DNA of 64,000 nucleotides. Source: Neorhizobium galegae bv. officinalis. GTDB lineage: Bacteria; Pseudomonadota; Alphaproteobacteria; Rhizobiales; Rhizobiaceae. The stretch's first letter is position 1, and every line of letters starts with the position of its first letter. A program made the translations under genes and the position numbers. The stretch spans positions 220,882 through 284,881 of the forward strand of contig CCRI01000006.1 in assembly GCA_000985875.1 (NCBI GenBank), given 5' to 3'. The notes under the pieces are model-generated. The model saw only the letters and a list, made by a program, of their open reading frames with translations. It made no database searches and was not told where the DNA came from. This document shows, one piece after another, positions 35,730 through 45,850 of the stretch.

Positions 35730-36884
35730 CTAAAGGTCGGCAGCGACGGCCTTTTTTAGGTCGAGCGTGAACTGGCCCGACATGCCTTCGAGCGTCGTAT
35801 TGGTCAGCCCCACCAGCGTGATTTTCTTCGTCTGGTCCATGAACCAGTGGTGGCCGTAGACACCGCCCCATTGCAGCGAACCGGGCGAAACCGGCAGGCC
35901 GGCCTTTACCGGATCGCGCACGATCGCCCAGCCGAAACCGAACCCGAAGCCCGGCCGTGCCGGCTCCAGCAGGTCGCCGATCTGGTTGGTCGTCATCGCG
36001 TTGACCGTCTTTTCCGAAAGCAGCGGCGCGCCGCCCCCGGCGATGGTTTCGAGCACGGTCAGCACGTCGGAGGCGGTCCCGGCCATGCCGCCGCCGCCGG
36101 AATGGAAGGAGGCGGGGTCGAAGATGCGATCGGGGGCGAAGGTTACCGTGCCGTTGAGCACGGGCACCTTTTCCGTCTCGCCCATCCGCTTCGGTTCGGG
36201 CGAACCGTCGACGTAGGGGGCCGCGAGCCGGCTGCGGTCGGTAACGGTGAAACCGGTGTCCGAGAGGCCGAGCGGTCGCATCACCAGTTGGGCGACGGCC
36301 TCGCCGAGGCGCTTGCCGGTTTCCGCCTCGATGACGCCGCCGAGCACGTCCATCGAGACCGAATATTGCCAGCCGGTGCCGGGCGCAAAGAGCAGCGGCA
36401 CCGAGGCGATACGGCGCAGGTTCTCCTCAAGCGAAAGGCCCGGCTGATCGACGCCGTCCGAGACGCCGGCGCGGACATAAGGTCCATCATCCCGCTCGAA
36501 GCAATAGCTGAGGCCGGACGTGTGGGTGAGAAGATGGCGGATGAGGATGACCGGCTCGAAGCCGTCCTCGAGGCGGGGCCGGAAGTCCGGCAGCCATTTC
36601 GTCACCGGATCATCGAGGCCGATGCGGCCCTGTTCGACCAGCCGCATGGCGGCGATGGTGACGATCGGCTTGGTGATCGAGGCCAGGCGGAAAATCGTGT
36701 CCTCGCTGGTCTTGAGGCCCGCTTCCCGGTCCGCAAAACCGGCGGCGCGGCGGTAGACGATCTCGCCATCCCTGGCGACCATCACGACGGTGCCGACGAG
36801 CCGTTTGGAGGCGAGCGCATTGTCGATCGCCGCGTCGATCGTGGGGCAGGATATCCGGATCGATGGTTGCATTGGCAAATTCAT
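35730..36884 (-). CDS. Serine hydrolase, beta-lactamase class C family
   Basis: The 384-residue product has the class C/penicillin-binding fold: the nucleophile SxxK motif in RLASITKPIVTIAAM at about residues 67-81, the Tyr motif YSVSMDVLGGVIE, and the C-terminal GGVYGHHWF replacing the KTG box. No signal peptide is visible, so it may act in the cytoplasm as an esterase or peptidase rather than in drug resistance. The ATG at 36884 has GGAGG nine bases upstream. Confidence 0.88.
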   Translation of the reverse strand: MNLPMQPSIRISCPTIDAAIDNALASKRLVGTVVMVARDGEIVYRRAAGFADREAGLKTSEDTIFRLASITKPIVTIAAMRLVEQGRIGLDDPVTKWLPDFRPRLEDGFEPVILIRHLLTHTSGLSYCFERDDGPYVRAGVSDGVDQPGLSLEENLRRIASVPLLFAPGTGWQYSVSMDVLGGVIEAETGKRLGEAVAQLVMRPLGLSDTGFTVTDRSRLAAPYVDGSPEPKRMGETEKVPVLNGTVTFAPDRIFDPASFHSGGGGMAGTASDVLTVLETIAGGGAPLLSEKTVNAMTTNQIGDLLEPARPGFGFGFGWAIVRDPVKAGLPVSPGSLQWGGVYGHHWFMDQTKKITLVGLTNTTLEGMSGQFTLDLKKAVAADL

Positions 36885-37129
36885 GGGGCAAAACCTCCGC
36901 TAAAGACACCGTTATCTAGGGTCACCTCGGAGAGGGACGATCCTGTGAGCGATAGGAAACATCTGCATCTGTCCGGTTGTCGGTCCCCGCCTGGCCACCG
37001 CAATGCTGTCGCTCATGCCTGCCTGTGACGTCAGGATGCCGTCCCGGCGTCCCGTGCGTCAAGCGAATACGGGGAACCATATCCGCGTGCTGGTGTTGTT
37101 AGGACAGCAGAAGCATAGGGAGAAAACAC

Positions 37130-37450
37130 ATGCGCAAAACCCTACTGGCCGCATCGGCGGTCGTGATCGCCCTCTCGGGCGCGGCTTACGCCCAGACGAC
37201 GATCATCACCCAGGATCCGGTTACGACCAATTCGACGGTGGTCCTGCCCGGCGAAGTCCGCACCTACGTCATGGAGCAGAGCGTTCCCTCAATCTCCTAC
37301 CAGGGAGAGATCGCTGTCGGAGCCGCGCTGCCGGAGACGGTAGAAGTGCGCAGGGTCGATGGTTACGACGATTACGCCTATACGGTCGTCAACGATCGAC
37401 GCGTTATCGTCAATCCGCAGACCCGGACCGTCATCCAGGTTCTGGAATAA
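37130..37450 (+). CDS. DUF1236 family secreted protein
   Basis: The 106-residue product has a signal peptide at about 1-21 (ending AYA). The rest matches DUF1236, a small rhizobial periplasmic domain: VRTYVMEQ, then LPETVEVRRV, and the C-terminal YAYTVVNDRRVIVNPQTRTV. Its function is unknown. The ATG at 37130 has AGGGAGA upstream, and a strong terminator follows, so it is a single-gene unit. Confidence 0.85.
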   Translation: MRKTLLAASAVVIALSGAAYAQTTIITQDPVTTNSTVVLPGEVRTYVMEQSVPSISYQGEIAVGAALPETVEVRRVDGYDDYAYTVVNDRRVIVNPQTRTVIQVLE

Positions 37451-37478
37451 CGTCTTCCGGCTCTTTTCGAGCAACAAA

Positions 37479-37506
37479 AAACCCGGCGAGCGATCGCCGG
37501 GTTTTT
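37479..37506 (+). terminator. Rho-independent terminator after DUF1236 gene
   Basis: An 11-bp perfect stem AAACCCGGCGA/TCGCCGGGTTT with a GCGA tetraloop is followed by Ts. It may serve the convergent gene on the right as well. Confidence 0.92.
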
Positions 37507-37524
37507 CTTGTCGAGGGCGGGGAC

Positions 37525-38715
37525 TCAGTCGTTGGCGGTGACCTTGACGCCAAGAACCTTCGGCAGAGTGTTGGGGGCGCCCATGGCGGCACCCATGATC
37601 ATCGGGAAGGGGACGGCATCGGCCGGTTCCGCGCTGATCGTGAAGCTGCCGGGCTTGTCGAGATAGGTGTTGACGGCCGCGCTCACCATGTTCTGCAGTT
37701 CCGGCACGTTGTACTGCGCCAGCATCAGCGGCGTCATGCCCTTCAGCATCTGTGCCATGGCTTCGCCCGTGGTGCCCTGGCTCTTGCCGGCGTAGTCGAG
37801 CGCCTTCTTGGTGATGCCGGCATCCTCGAAGCGGATTTCGGCGCTGTTGAAGGTGAGGCGCTGCATCAGGCCGAGCATCGCAAGGCCCGCGGCCTGCTGG
37901 GCTTCTTCCTTGTTCGGATTGGCTTCCATCGCCTTGGCGGTCTCGTTCGCCGACTTGATGAAGTCGAGCGTGTAGCCGGACATGCTGAAGGCGAGGTTGA
38001 ATTTGCCGACCTTGGCGAAATCGAGCGTGTATTCGTCGATATCGAGCGTGCCGTCCTCGAGGGTCCAGGCGCCGGACATGGCAACCTTGCCGTCAAGCGA
38101 GGTGATGCCGAGCTGCTGCAGCGTCTCCTTGGTCTGGGCGTCCTCGACAAGGCTGAGGTCGCTCTTGATGCCGTTGACCTGGAGGTCGAAGCCTACGGCG
38201 GAGTTGTCGTCGGCGACCTCGGTGGTGACGTTCGTCTCTTCGACCGAGAAGGCAGGCTTGCCGTCGATGGTGGCCATTATCTTGCCGACATGGGCTTCAT
38301 CATAGAGCAGGATCGCATCGAGGCTGTCGCCGGTGGCATTGGCCGGCACGGTGAGGCCGCTGATCGAGATGTCCGAGGCGGTGAAGGCGGTCTTGTCCTC
38401 GGTGGCATTGACGTTGTCGAACGTGACCTTCTCTACCGTGTAGCCGCCGCTATCCTCTTCGACGCCCTCGAACTTGACGGTGCCGAGCGGCAGGCTCTGC
38501 TTGCCGGCCTCGACCAGGAACTTGGCATTGGTGAGCGTGACGTCCGAACCGCTGACGGTGGCCTTTTCCGCCGAGAAGCCGGCGCCGCCCTGGATCGAGA
38601 GCGCGTTGTTGATCTTGGCGACGAGATCGTTGCCGTCGAGCGCAAACGCCGGGCCGGCGAAAGTCGAAATCGCAGCGCCTGCGAGCAGAAGCCGGGCCTT
38701 CGTGGAGTATTGCAT
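37525..38715 (-). CDS. Conserved secreted protein of unknown function
   Basis: The 396-residue product has a signal peptide at about 1-25 (ending FALA). The mature protein is rich in Ser, Thr, Asp and small residues and lacks cysteine. It looks like long beta-sheet repeats (VEKVTFDNVNATEDKTAFTA, then KVAMSGAWTLEDGTLDIDEY), resembling lipid-binding or translocation-type periplasmic proteins. I do not recognise a family. The ATG at 38715 fits the signal peptide. It is divergent from parC. Confidence 0.7.
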   Translation of the reverse strand: MQYSTKARLLLAGAAISTFAGPAFALDGNDLVAKINNALSIQGGAGFSAEKATVSGSDVTLTNAKFLVEAGKQSLPLGTVKFEGVEEDSGGYTVEKVTFDNVNATEDKTAFTASDISISGLTVPANATGDSLDAILLYDEAHVGKIMATIDGKPAFSVEETNVTTEVADDNSAVGFDLQVNGIKSDLSLVEDAQTKETLQQLGITSLDGKVAMSGAWTLEDGTLDIDEYTLDFAKVGKFNLAFSMSGYTLDFIKSANETAKAMEANPNKEEAQQAAGLAMLGLMQRLTFNSAEIRFEDAGITKKALDYAGKSQGTTGEAMAQMLKGMTPLMLAQYNVPELQNMVSAAVNTYLDKPGSFTISAEPADAVPFPMIMGAAMGAPNTLPKVLGVKVTAND

Positions 38716-38971
38716 CGGATTTCCTCCTGGCGGGCAATGATCCGGCCCGCGTTTGGTTTTGGGTTTGTCGGTAGTTCGGTTACTGTTCGCGGCACCTTAT
38801 AGGCAAGCCGGGTAAAAGGTTTATGGCTTTGTTCCACATTCCTTTCGTCAAAATTGCGGCTGACGATTCAGGGTAAACCAAACGCTGATTTCAGCTTCGG
38901 AAAAGCCTTCATCCACAGGCTGTCGCCCGGTCTTTCTTGCCGAGAATCAGGCTTTCCGCTAGTCAAGGCCC

Positions 38972-41254
38972 ATGGGAAAAAACCTGACACCACCTTCCGG
39001 CGACGGCGGCGACAACATCCTGCCGGTCGATCTGAAAGCAGCGCTCGAAGAGCGTTACCTCGCCTATGCGCTTTCCACAATCATGCACCGTGCGCTGCCG
39101 GACGTGCGCGACGGCCTGAAACCCGTCCACCGCCGCATCGTCTATGCGATGAGCGAGATGGGCCTGCGCCCCAACGCCGCCTTCCGCAAATGCGCCAAGA
39201 TCGTCGGCGAGGTGATGGGTAACTTCCATCCGCACGGCGACCAGTCGATCTACGACGCGCTGGCGCGCCTGGCGCAGGATTTCTCGCAGCGTTATCCGCT
39301 CGTCAACGGCCAGGGCAATTTCGGCAATATCGACGGCGATAGCCCCGCCGCGATGCGTTACACCGAATCGAAGATGACGGCGGTTTCCGAACTGCTGCTC
39401 GAAGGCATCGACCAGGACGCGGTGGATTTCCGCGACACCTACGACGAATCGAACTCGGAACCGGTCGTGCTGCCCGGCGCCTTCCCGAACCTGCTCGCCA
39501 ACGGCACGTCGGGCATCGCGGTCGGCATGGCGACCTCCATCCCGCCGCACAATGTCCATGAGCTCTGCGACGCGGCGCTGCACCTGATCAAGAACCCGGC
39601 TGCGACCGTCGAGGACCTGATGGCGGATCCGGCCGAACCCGCCAAGGGCGGTATCGAGGGTCCCGATCTTCCGACCGGCGGCATCATCATCGACAGCCGG
39701 GAGTCGATCGTCGAAGCCTACAAGACCGGCCGCGGCGGTTTTCGCGTTCGCGCCCGCTGGGTGATCGAGGATCTCGGCCGCGGCGGTTATCAGATCGTCG
39801 TCACCGAAATCCCGTTCCAGGTTCAGAAGTCGCGACTGATCGAAAAGATCGCCGAACTGCTGCTCGCCCGCAAGCTGCCGCTGCTCGAAGACGTGCGCGA
39901 CGAATCGGCCGAAGACGTGCGCGTCGTGCTGGTGCCGAAGAGCCGCACGGTCGACGCGACGCTGCTGATGGAATCGCTGTTCAAGCTTTCCGAACTCGAG
40001 ACCCGCCTGCCGCTCAACATGAACGTGCTCTCCATGGGCCGCGTGCCCAAGGTGATGGCGCTCAACGAAGTGCTGCTGGAATGGCTGGCGCACCGCCGCG
40101 ACGTGCTGGTCCGCCGCTCGCGCTTCCGGTTGGCGGCGATCGACCGGCGCCTGGAAATCCTCGGCGGCCTCTTGATCGCCTACCTCAATATCGACGAGGT
40201 GATCCGCATCATCCGCGAGGAGGACGAGCCGAAGCCTGTCATGATGGAGCGCTGGTCGCTCTCCGACATCCAGGTCGAGGCGATCCTCAACATGCGGCTG
40301 CGCGCCTTGCGCAAGCTCGAAGAAATTGAGATCCGCACCGAGCACGACAACCTCACCAAGGAGAAGGCGGATATCGAATCGCTGCTCGCCTCCGAGGACA
40401 AGCAGTGGCGGGTGATCGAGCACGAGATCCAGGACGTCCGCAAGAATTTCGCCAAGGGCCGGGGCAAGCCCTATGCCCGCCTGACGACCTTCGCCGATGC
40501 GCCGGACGCCGATATCGACGCGATCAACCAGGCGATGATCGAGAAGGAACCGATCACCGTCGTCGTCTCCCAGAAGGGCTGGATCCGCGCGCTGAAGGGC
40601 CATATCTCGGATACCTCGACGCTCACCTTCAAGGAAGGCGACGGGCCGAAGATCGCGTTTACGGCACAGACGACCGACAAGCTGCTGCTCGTCACGACGG
40701 GCGGCAAGGTCTATACGCTCGGTGCCGACAAGCTGCCGGGCGGCCGCGGCCACGGGGAGCCGATCCGCATCATCGTCGACATGGAGAACGATCAGGACAT
40801 CCTGACCGCCTTCGTCCATGAACCATCGCGCAAGCTGATCGTCGCCTCGACCGCGGGCAACGGTTTTATCGTCGCCGAGAGCGAGATGATCGCCAATACC
40901 CGCAAGGGCAAGCAGATCATGAATGTCGCCATGCCCGACGAGACGAAGCTGGTCGTGCCGGTTTCGGGCGATCACGTCGCGGTCGTCGGCGAGAACCGCA
41001 AGCTGCTGGTCTTCCCGCTGACCCAACTGCCGGAAATGACCCGCGGCAAGGGCGTGCGCCTGCAGCGCTACAAGGACGGCGGAATTTCCGACATCCGCTG
41101 CTTCACCATGGCCGACGGTCTTTCCTGGGAAGACAGCGCCGGCCGCTCCTTCACCCGCAACAAGGACGAACTGCTCGAATGGATCGCCGACCGCGCCACC
41201 GCCGGCCGCGCCGTTCCGAAGGGCTTTCCGCGAAGCGGGAAGTTTGCGGGGTAA
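38972..41254 (+). CDS. parC: DNA topoisomerase IV subunit A
   Basis: The 760-residue product decatenates daughter chromosomes with ParE. The catalytic Tyr130 sits in [12 protein letters not shown]. The N-terminal [16 protein letters not shown] and [12 protein letters not shown] motifs are typical of type IIA subunits, and the beta-propeller C-terminal domain is present. The quinolone-determining region reads D-Q-S-I-Y-D at 90-95, with Gln91 at the position of E. coli Ser80. Length and start (ATG 38972) are normal. Its stop abuts the convergent DMT transporter stop. Confidence 0.96.
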   Translation: MGKNLTPPSGDGGDNILPVDLKAALEERYLAYALSTIMHRALPDVRDGLKPVHRRIVYAMSEMGLRPNAAFRKCAKIVGEVMGNFHPHGDQSIYDALARLAQDFSQRYPLVNGQGNFGNIDGDSPAAMRYTESKMTAVSELLLEGIDQDAVDFRDTYDESNSEPVVLPGAFPNLLANGTSGIAVGMATSIPPHNVHELCDAALHLIKNPAATVEDLMADPAEPAKGGIEGPDLPTGGIIIDSRESIVEAYKTGRGGFRVRARWVIEDLGRGGYQIVVTEIPFQVQKSRLIEKIAELLLARKLPLLEDVRDESAEDVRVVLVPKSRTVDATLLMESLFKLSELETRLPLNMNVLSMGRVPKVMALNEVLLEWLAHRRDVLVRRSRFRLAAIDRRLEILGGLLIAYLNIDEVIRIIREEDEPKPVMMERWSLSDIQVEAILNMRLRALRKLEEIEIRTEHDNLTKEKADIESLLASEDKQWRVIEHEIQDVRKNFAKGRGKPYARLTTFADAPDADIDAINQAMIEKEPITVVVSQKGWIRALKGHISDTSTLTFKEGDGPKIAFTAQTTDKLLLVTTGGKVYTLGADKLPGGRGHGEPIRIIVDMENDQDILTAFVHEPSRKLIVASTAGNGFIVAESEMIANTRKGKQIMNVAMPDETKLVVPVSGDHVAVVGENRKLLVFPLTQLPEMTRGKGVRLQRYKDGGISDIRCFTMADGLSWEDSAGRSFTRNKDELLEWIADRATAGRAVPKGFPRSGKFAG

Positions 41255-42160
41255 TCACGGACTGATAGGGGGCGTCGCGAGATAGTCGCGGCGCGCAATC
41301 CGCCGCATCTGCCACGCCGAATAGCCGATCAGCGCCAGCACCAGGATCGAGCCGCCGAGCAGCGTGCGCGCGGACGGGATTTCGGCAAAGATCAGCCAGA
41401 CCCAGATCGGTGCGAGAATGGTTTCGAGCAGGTAGAACATGCCCACTTCGGGGCCGGAGAGATATTTCGGGCCGGTCGCCAGGCACCAGAAGGCGAGCGG
41501 CATCATGATCGCGCCGTCGAACACCACCCAGATGGGGTCCGCGACCGAAAAGCCGCCCGTGCCGGCAAGGGCGGATGCGCCGACGAAGGAAAGCCCGATC
41601 GTTGCCGGAATGATGGTCGCGACCAGCGGCACGAAGCCCATGTCGATGCGCGCCGCCCGGCTGAACGTGATTGCTAAAGCCAGCAGGAACGAGGCCGTTG
41701 CCGCCAGGATATCGCCGAGGATATGGCCGCCGGCAAGCCCGCCCGAAACGATCAGGCCGACGCCGAAAAACATCACCAGCATGGTGACGAGCGTCGAAGG
41801 CGAGGGGCGCTCCTTCAGGACCAGCCAGCCGAGAATGGCGGCATACATGGGCGTGAAGGCGACGATGAAGACGACGTTGGCGGTGGCCGTGTTGAAGACG
41901 GCGCCGAGGAAGGCGATCGTCGAAATGCCGTAGCAGAAGCCGGCGGCAAGCCCCGCCTTGCCGGGGATCAGCACGGGGCGGGTCGAGCCGAAGCGGCGGA
42001 CGAGCAGCCAGAGGATGATGGCGGCGGCGAAGGTCGCCGTGCTGCGCAGCGCGACCGTCGACCACATCTCGCCATGCCCAAGCCGCACGAGCGGCACGTC
42101 GAAGGAAAGCGCAAGGCCGCCGATCGCGGTGAGCACGAGGCCCTTTTTATGATCGTTCAT
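41255..42160 (-). CDS. EamA/DMT family transporter
   Basis: The 301-residue product has ten predicted transmembrane segments made of two EamA repeats (LVLTAIGGLALSFDVPLVRL, then ILGDILAATASFLLALAITF). DMT exporters move metabolites or drugs out of the cell; the substrate is unknown. It starts 10 bases after the bpt stop on the same strand and may be cotranscribed with it. Confidence 0.87.
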   Translation of the reverse strand: MNDHKKGLVLTAIGGLALSFDVPLVRLGHGEMWSTVALRSTATFAAAIILWLLVRRFGSTRPVLIPGKAGLAAGFCYGISTIAFLGAVFNTATANVVFIVAFTPMYAAILGWLVLKERPSPSTLVTMLVMFFGVGLIVSGGLAGGHILGDILAATASFLLALAITFSRAARIDMGFVPLVATIIPATIGLSFVGASALAGTGGFSVADPIWVVFDGAIMMPLAFWCLATGPKYLSGPEVGMFYLLETILAPIWVWLIFAEIPSARTLLGGSILVLALIGYSAWQMRRIARRDYLATPPISP

Positions 42161-42170
42161 GGGGATGATT

Positions 42171-42932
42171 TCAGATGTCTGTGGCGGGATCGAAGATTTC
42201 CCAGCCGCGCGGGGTCAGGTGTTCCTGGGGCTGGAAGCGGGTCTTGTAGCCCATCTTCGCCGAACCCTTGACCCAATAGCCGAGATAGACATGCGGCAGG
42301 CCGAGCGTCCTTGTGCGGGCGATATGGTCGAGGATCATGAACGTGCCCAGCGAGCGTTTTTCATACTCGGGATTGAAGAAGGAATAGACCATCGACAGGC
42401 CGTCGCTCATCATGTCGGTCAGCGCCACGGCAAGTAATTCGCCCTTCGGCTCGGCGCTGATGCCCGAGCCCGGCTCGCGGCGGCGGTACTCGATGATTCG
42501 GGTGTTGACATGGGTGTCCTCGACCATGATCGCATAGTCGAGCGCCGACATGTCCGACATGCCGCCCCGCTGATGGCGGTCGTCGAGATAGCGGCGGAAG
42601 AGCGAGAACTGTTCGGTGGAGGGCTGCGCGGGGTAGACCGTCGCGATCACGTCGCGATTGGTGGCGAGAACGCGCTTCATCGAACGCACGGGCTCGAATT
42701 CGTGAGCGAGGATGCGCACGGAAATGCACGCGCGGCATGATTCGCAGGCCGGCCGGTAGGCGATGTTCTGCGAACGGCGAAAACCGCCCTGGGTCAGTAG
42801 GTCGTTCATCTCGGCGGCGCGAGGGCCTACCAAGTGAGTGAAGACCTTTCGCTCCATTTCACCCGGGAGATAGGGACAAACTGCCGGGGCCGTCAGGTAG
42901 AACTGCGGTGAGGGCGTTGCCTGGGTGTTCAT
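42171..42932 (-). CDS. bpt: Aspartate/glutamate leucyltransferase
   Basis: The 253-residue product attaches leucine from Leu-tRNA to N-terminal Asp or Glu, marking proteins for ClpS/ClpAP. It has the ATE/Bpt signature: [15 protein letters not shown], the Cys motif [16 protein letters not shown] and the GNAT-like C-terminal part ([18 protein letters not shown]). The ATG at 42932 matches the conserved start [14 protein letters not shown]. Confidence 0.93.
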   Translation of the reverse strand: MNTQATPSPQFYLTAPAVCPYLPGEMERKVFTHLVGPRAAEMNDLLTQGGFRRSQNIAYRPACESCRACISVRILAHEFEPVRSMKRVLATNRDVIATVYPAQPSTEQFSLFRRYLDDRHQRGGMSDMSALDYAIMVEDTHVNTRIIEYRRREPGSGISAEPKGELLAVALTDMMSDGLSMVYSFFNPEYEKRSLGTFMILDHIARTRTLGLPHVYLGYWVKGSAKMGYKTRFQPQEHLTPRGWEIFDPATDI

Positions 42933-43059
42933 TGCGTCGTGGAAGTCCGGTCTTAAGGATCGTAAATGTCATACCATGGCGCATAAAAGCGAAACGTCAA
43001 CCATATGCTGCGGCATGCAGCCGGCTCTTGCCATAAACTTTTGGCCAGTAGCGTAATCG

Positions 43060-43518
43060 TTACGAGGTACGCACCACGACAGTGCCGAGCAACAGGTCGT
43101 GCACGAGGCGCGAACGCTCGATGAACAGGCCGGCCAGCAGAATGAGCGGCGTCAGCACCGAGTTGATGATCCAGAAGATCACCGTATGGGCCATGGCGGT
43201 CAGGAAATCCATCCGCCGCCCGTCGAGCCGTGCCATGGCAAGCCCCATGGCGCGCATGCCGGGCGAAGCTTGAGCCGAGCCGCCAAGCGTCATCCCGAAA
43301 TAGAGAAGCGCGACGACCACGAACAGGACCGGATAGAGCATGAAGCCGAGACCGAGTGTGATGATTCCGAGGAAGAACACCACGACCGCGGCCGGAATGC
43401 ACAACAGCAGCACGATCACGTAGTCGATGATGAAGGCGAACACCCGCCGAGAAAGAACGCCACTATAGGCGCGCCAGTCGTCCGGTGCGGCATAGGCTGG
43501 GTTCGGGTCGAGGCTCAT
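43060..43518 (-). CDS. RDD family membrane protein
   Basis: The 152-residue product has three to four hydrophobic segments and the RDD pattern: GVLSRRVFAFIIDYVIVLLL with the Arg and Asp, and PGMRAMGLAMARLDGRRM. RDD proteins have uncertain roles; some act in ion transport. The ATG at 43518 has AGGAG eleven bases upstream. It lies between bpt and hemB on the same strand. Confidence 0.85.
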   Translation of the reverse strand: MSLDPNPAYAAPDDWRAYSGVLSRRVFAFIIDYVIVLLLCIPAAVVVFFLGIITLGLGFMLYPVLFVVVALLYFGMTLGGSAQASPGMRAMGLAMARLDGRRMDFLTAMAHTVIFWIINSVLTPLILLAGLFIERSRLVHDLLLGTVVVRTS

Positions 43519-43579
43519 CGTTCCAACATCTCCTGTTTCTCGAACATTGATATGGGATGAAACCGCCTCGGCAACAAGA

Positions 43580-44593
43580 TCATCCGTTCTTCGCCAGTTT
43601 TTTCGCCGCGTCCATAGCGAAATAGGAAAGAATGCCGTCGCAGCCGGCGCGTTTGAAGCAGAGCAGCGTCTCCATCATGACCCGTTCGCCGTCGATCCAG
43701 CCGTTCATCGCGGCAGCCTTGATCTGGGTGTATTCGCCGGAGACCTGGTAGGCGAAGACGGGCAGGCCGAACGCTTCCTTGATACGCCAGCAAATGTCGA
43801 GATAGGCGATGCCGGGCTTGACCATCAGCATGTCGGCGCCTTCCTCGACGTCGAGGGCGGCGTCCCGCACCGCTTCGGTGCCGTTGGCCGGCGAGATGTA
43901 GTAGCTGTTCTTGTCGCCCTTCAAGAGGCCACTGGTGTTGATCGCCTCGCGATAGGGCCCATAGAAGCCGGAGGAGAATTTCGTCGCATAGGACATGATG
44001 CCGACATCCTGATGGCCGGCTGCGTCAAGGCCGCGGCGGATGGCGCCGATGCGGCCGTCCATCATTTCCGACGGCGCGATGATATCGGCGCCGGCATCCG
44101 CCTGCATGACGGCGGCGCGGACGATCTGGTCGACCGTCTCGTCGTTGACGATGATGCCGTCTCGCAGGATGCCGTCATGGCCGTGGCTGGTGAACGGGTC
44201 GAGCGCCACGTCGGTGATGATGCCGATATTCGGCACGGCCTTCTTGAAGGCGGCGGTCGCCTGGTTGATCAGGTTGTTGGCGATGAGGCTGTTGGAGCCG
44301 GTCTCGTCGCGCAACGCCATCTCGATATCGGGGAAGGTGGCGATCGCCGGAATGCCGAGATCGGCAGCTTCCTTGACCGCCTCGACCGCCTTGTCGACGC
44401 TCATGCGGTTGACGCCGGGCATGGCGGCGATCGGATCGACGATGCCGGTGCCGGGAACGATGAAGATAGGCCAGATCAGATCGTCCACCGTCAGCCGGTT
44501 CTCCTGCACCAGCCTGCGCGTCCAGTCGGCCTTGCGGTTGCGCCGCATGCGGCGGTGGCCTGTGATTTCGTCGACCAGATGCGTCTTGTCCAT
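43580..44593 (-). CDS. hemB: Delta-aminolevulinic acid dehydratase (porphobilinogen synthase)
   Basis: The 337-residue product joins two ALA molecules to porphobilinogen in heme synthesis. The active-site lysines lie in SYATKFSSGFYGP and MLMVKPGIAYLD. The zinc-binding cysteines of the E. coli and human enzymes are replaced, with TDVALDPFTSHGHDG at that loop, so this is the magnesium-dependent type known from Bradyrhizobium. The ATG at 44593 has GGAG eight bases upstream. Confidence 0.97.
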   Translation of the reverse strand: MDKTHLVDEITGHRRMRRNRKADWTRRLVQENRLTVDDLIWPIFIVPGTGIVDPIAAMPGVNRMSVDKAVEAVKEAADLGIPAIATFPDIEMALRDETGSNSLIANNLINQATAAFKKAVPNIGIITDVALDPFTSHGHDGILRDGIIVNDETVDQIVRAAVMQADAGADIIAPSEMMDGRIGAIRRGLDAAGHQDVGIMSYATKFSSGFYGPYREAINTSGLLKGDKNSYYISPANGTEAVRDAALDVEEGADMLMVKPGIAYLDICWRIKEAFGLPVFAYQVSGEYTQIKAAAMNGWIDGERVMMETLLCFKRAGCDGILSYFAMDAAKKLAKNG

Positions 44594-44684
44594 GGCAAAG
44601 TCTCCAACTTCTCTTCCCGTGGGCGCGTCATTATCATGCAGCACGCCGTTTGCGAATGGGAACGATCGCCGCAGTCGGCCCCTT

Positions 44685-45065
44685 CTAGATCCAGAGATCG
44701 TTTCGGGCCGTACGTTCGCCGCCCTCGTTGCCGGTGTTCAAGACGCCACGCGGCTCGATAACCATCATCTTCACTTCCTTCTCTGCGAACGGCTTGTGCT
44801 GCACGCCCTTCGGCACCACGAACATCTCGCCCGGGCCGATGTGGACGCTGCCATCGCGGAAGTCGATCCGCAAATGGCCTTCGATGACCATGAAAGCCTC
44901 GTCCGTTTCCGGGTGATCGTGCCATATGAAATCGCCTTCGATGCGGACGAGCTTGAACTGGTAGTCGTTCATTTCGGCGACGACGCGCTGCTGCCAGAGA
45001 TCGGGTATCCGGGCCAGCTTCTCGGCGAGATTTATCGGCGTATGTGAAAAGTTCCGATCGGTCAT
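44685..45065 (-). CDS. Cupin-domain protein
   Basis: The 126-residue product has a single cupin barrel. Metal-binding residues are present: WHDHPETDEAFMVIEG for motif 1 (two His and a Glu) and GEMFVVPKGVQHKPF for motif 2 with the last His. It may be an isomerase, a dioxygenase or a sensor; I cannot tell which. The ATG at 45065 has AGGAG upstream. Confidence 0.85.
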   Translation of the reverse strand: MTDRNFSHTPINLAEKLARIPDLWQQRVVAEMNDYQFKLVRIEGDFIWHDHPETDEAFMVIEGHLRIDFRDGSVHIGPGEMFVVPKGVQHKPFAEKEVKMMVIEPRGVLNTGNEGGERTARNDLWI

Positions 45066-45182
45066 GTCTTCTCCTTTGGTTGGCGGCAAACCCTATCAGG
45101 AGGAGGCGCAGGGCTCTTGAACGATCGTGCAGGCGGCAGGCTGGTACTGGCGGTCGGCGGCCGTGGCGGCTAGTGTGGTGTC

Positions 45183-45620
45183 ATGGAACCCGATTCACTC
45201 ACGGTGCCGAAGCGCACGCTGACCGAAATTCTCTACGTGGCCTTCCTCAGGCTGGTCGCGGTCGCGTGTTTCTGGTTCGGCCTGCAATATTGGGCGATGC
45301 TGGTGGGCTACTCGCTGAAGGGCATGGCCCGCTTCGATCTGCTGGCGCTTCCCTGGAAAGTGGCGGCGTCTTCGCTTGCCGTGCTGTTTCCGGTCGCTTC
45401 GCTCGGCCTCTGGCTTACCGTGTCCTGGGGCCCCGTGCTCTGGGCGCTTGCCGCAATCTCGCAGGTGTCGATGTATATCGTCTGGCCGGAGATCTTCGGA
45501 CACAACCGTCTCGTTCCCCTCATGCACGGCCTCGTTGCCGCGCTTTACGTCGTATTTCGGCTCTCCTTGTGGGTCGAGGCGCGCCGCAAGGCGGAGCGGG
45601 TAAGGATTGATTCACCCTGA
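45183..45620 (+). CDS. DUF6163-like membrane protein
   Basis: The 145-residue product has about four hydrophobic segments with the pattern FGLQYWAMLVGY, then LYVVFRLSLWVEARRKAE. I believe it belongs to the small rhizobial family DUF6163, often found near ldtR, but the match is from memory. The function is unknown. The ATG at 45183 is the first in frame. It lies 231 bases upstream of ldtR. Confidence 0.65.
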   Translation: MEPDSLTVPKRTLTEILYVAFLRLVAVACFWFGLQYWAMLVGYSLKGMARFDLLALPWKVAASSLAVLFPVASLGLWLTVSWGPVLWALAAISQVSMYIVWPEIFGHNRLVPLMHGLVAALYVVFRLSLWVEARRKAERVRIDSP

Positions 45621-45850
45621 AATTAAAGCTTTGACGGCCGGATTTGACCGGAAATTCGCCGCTAAGTGATTGATTTATCTTAAATCTGAATGGCCGCATT
45701 CCGGGCTGGTGAGGGCGGGCCGGAATTCGAGGGAGCGCGTTAAGCGCTTGTTAAGCCTATGTTTTAAGTCGAATTTTATGCGTATTGGATAGTGTCTGTC
45801 TCAAGGCGGGAAGAAACAAACACCGCCAAACAAAACAGGATGAGGCAGTC

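Noticed and set aside
39239..39256. Gln91 in ParC at the quinolone-resistance position
   Set aside because: It is probably the natural residue in this lineage, since the whole segment differs from E. coli; resistance cannot be inferred from it.
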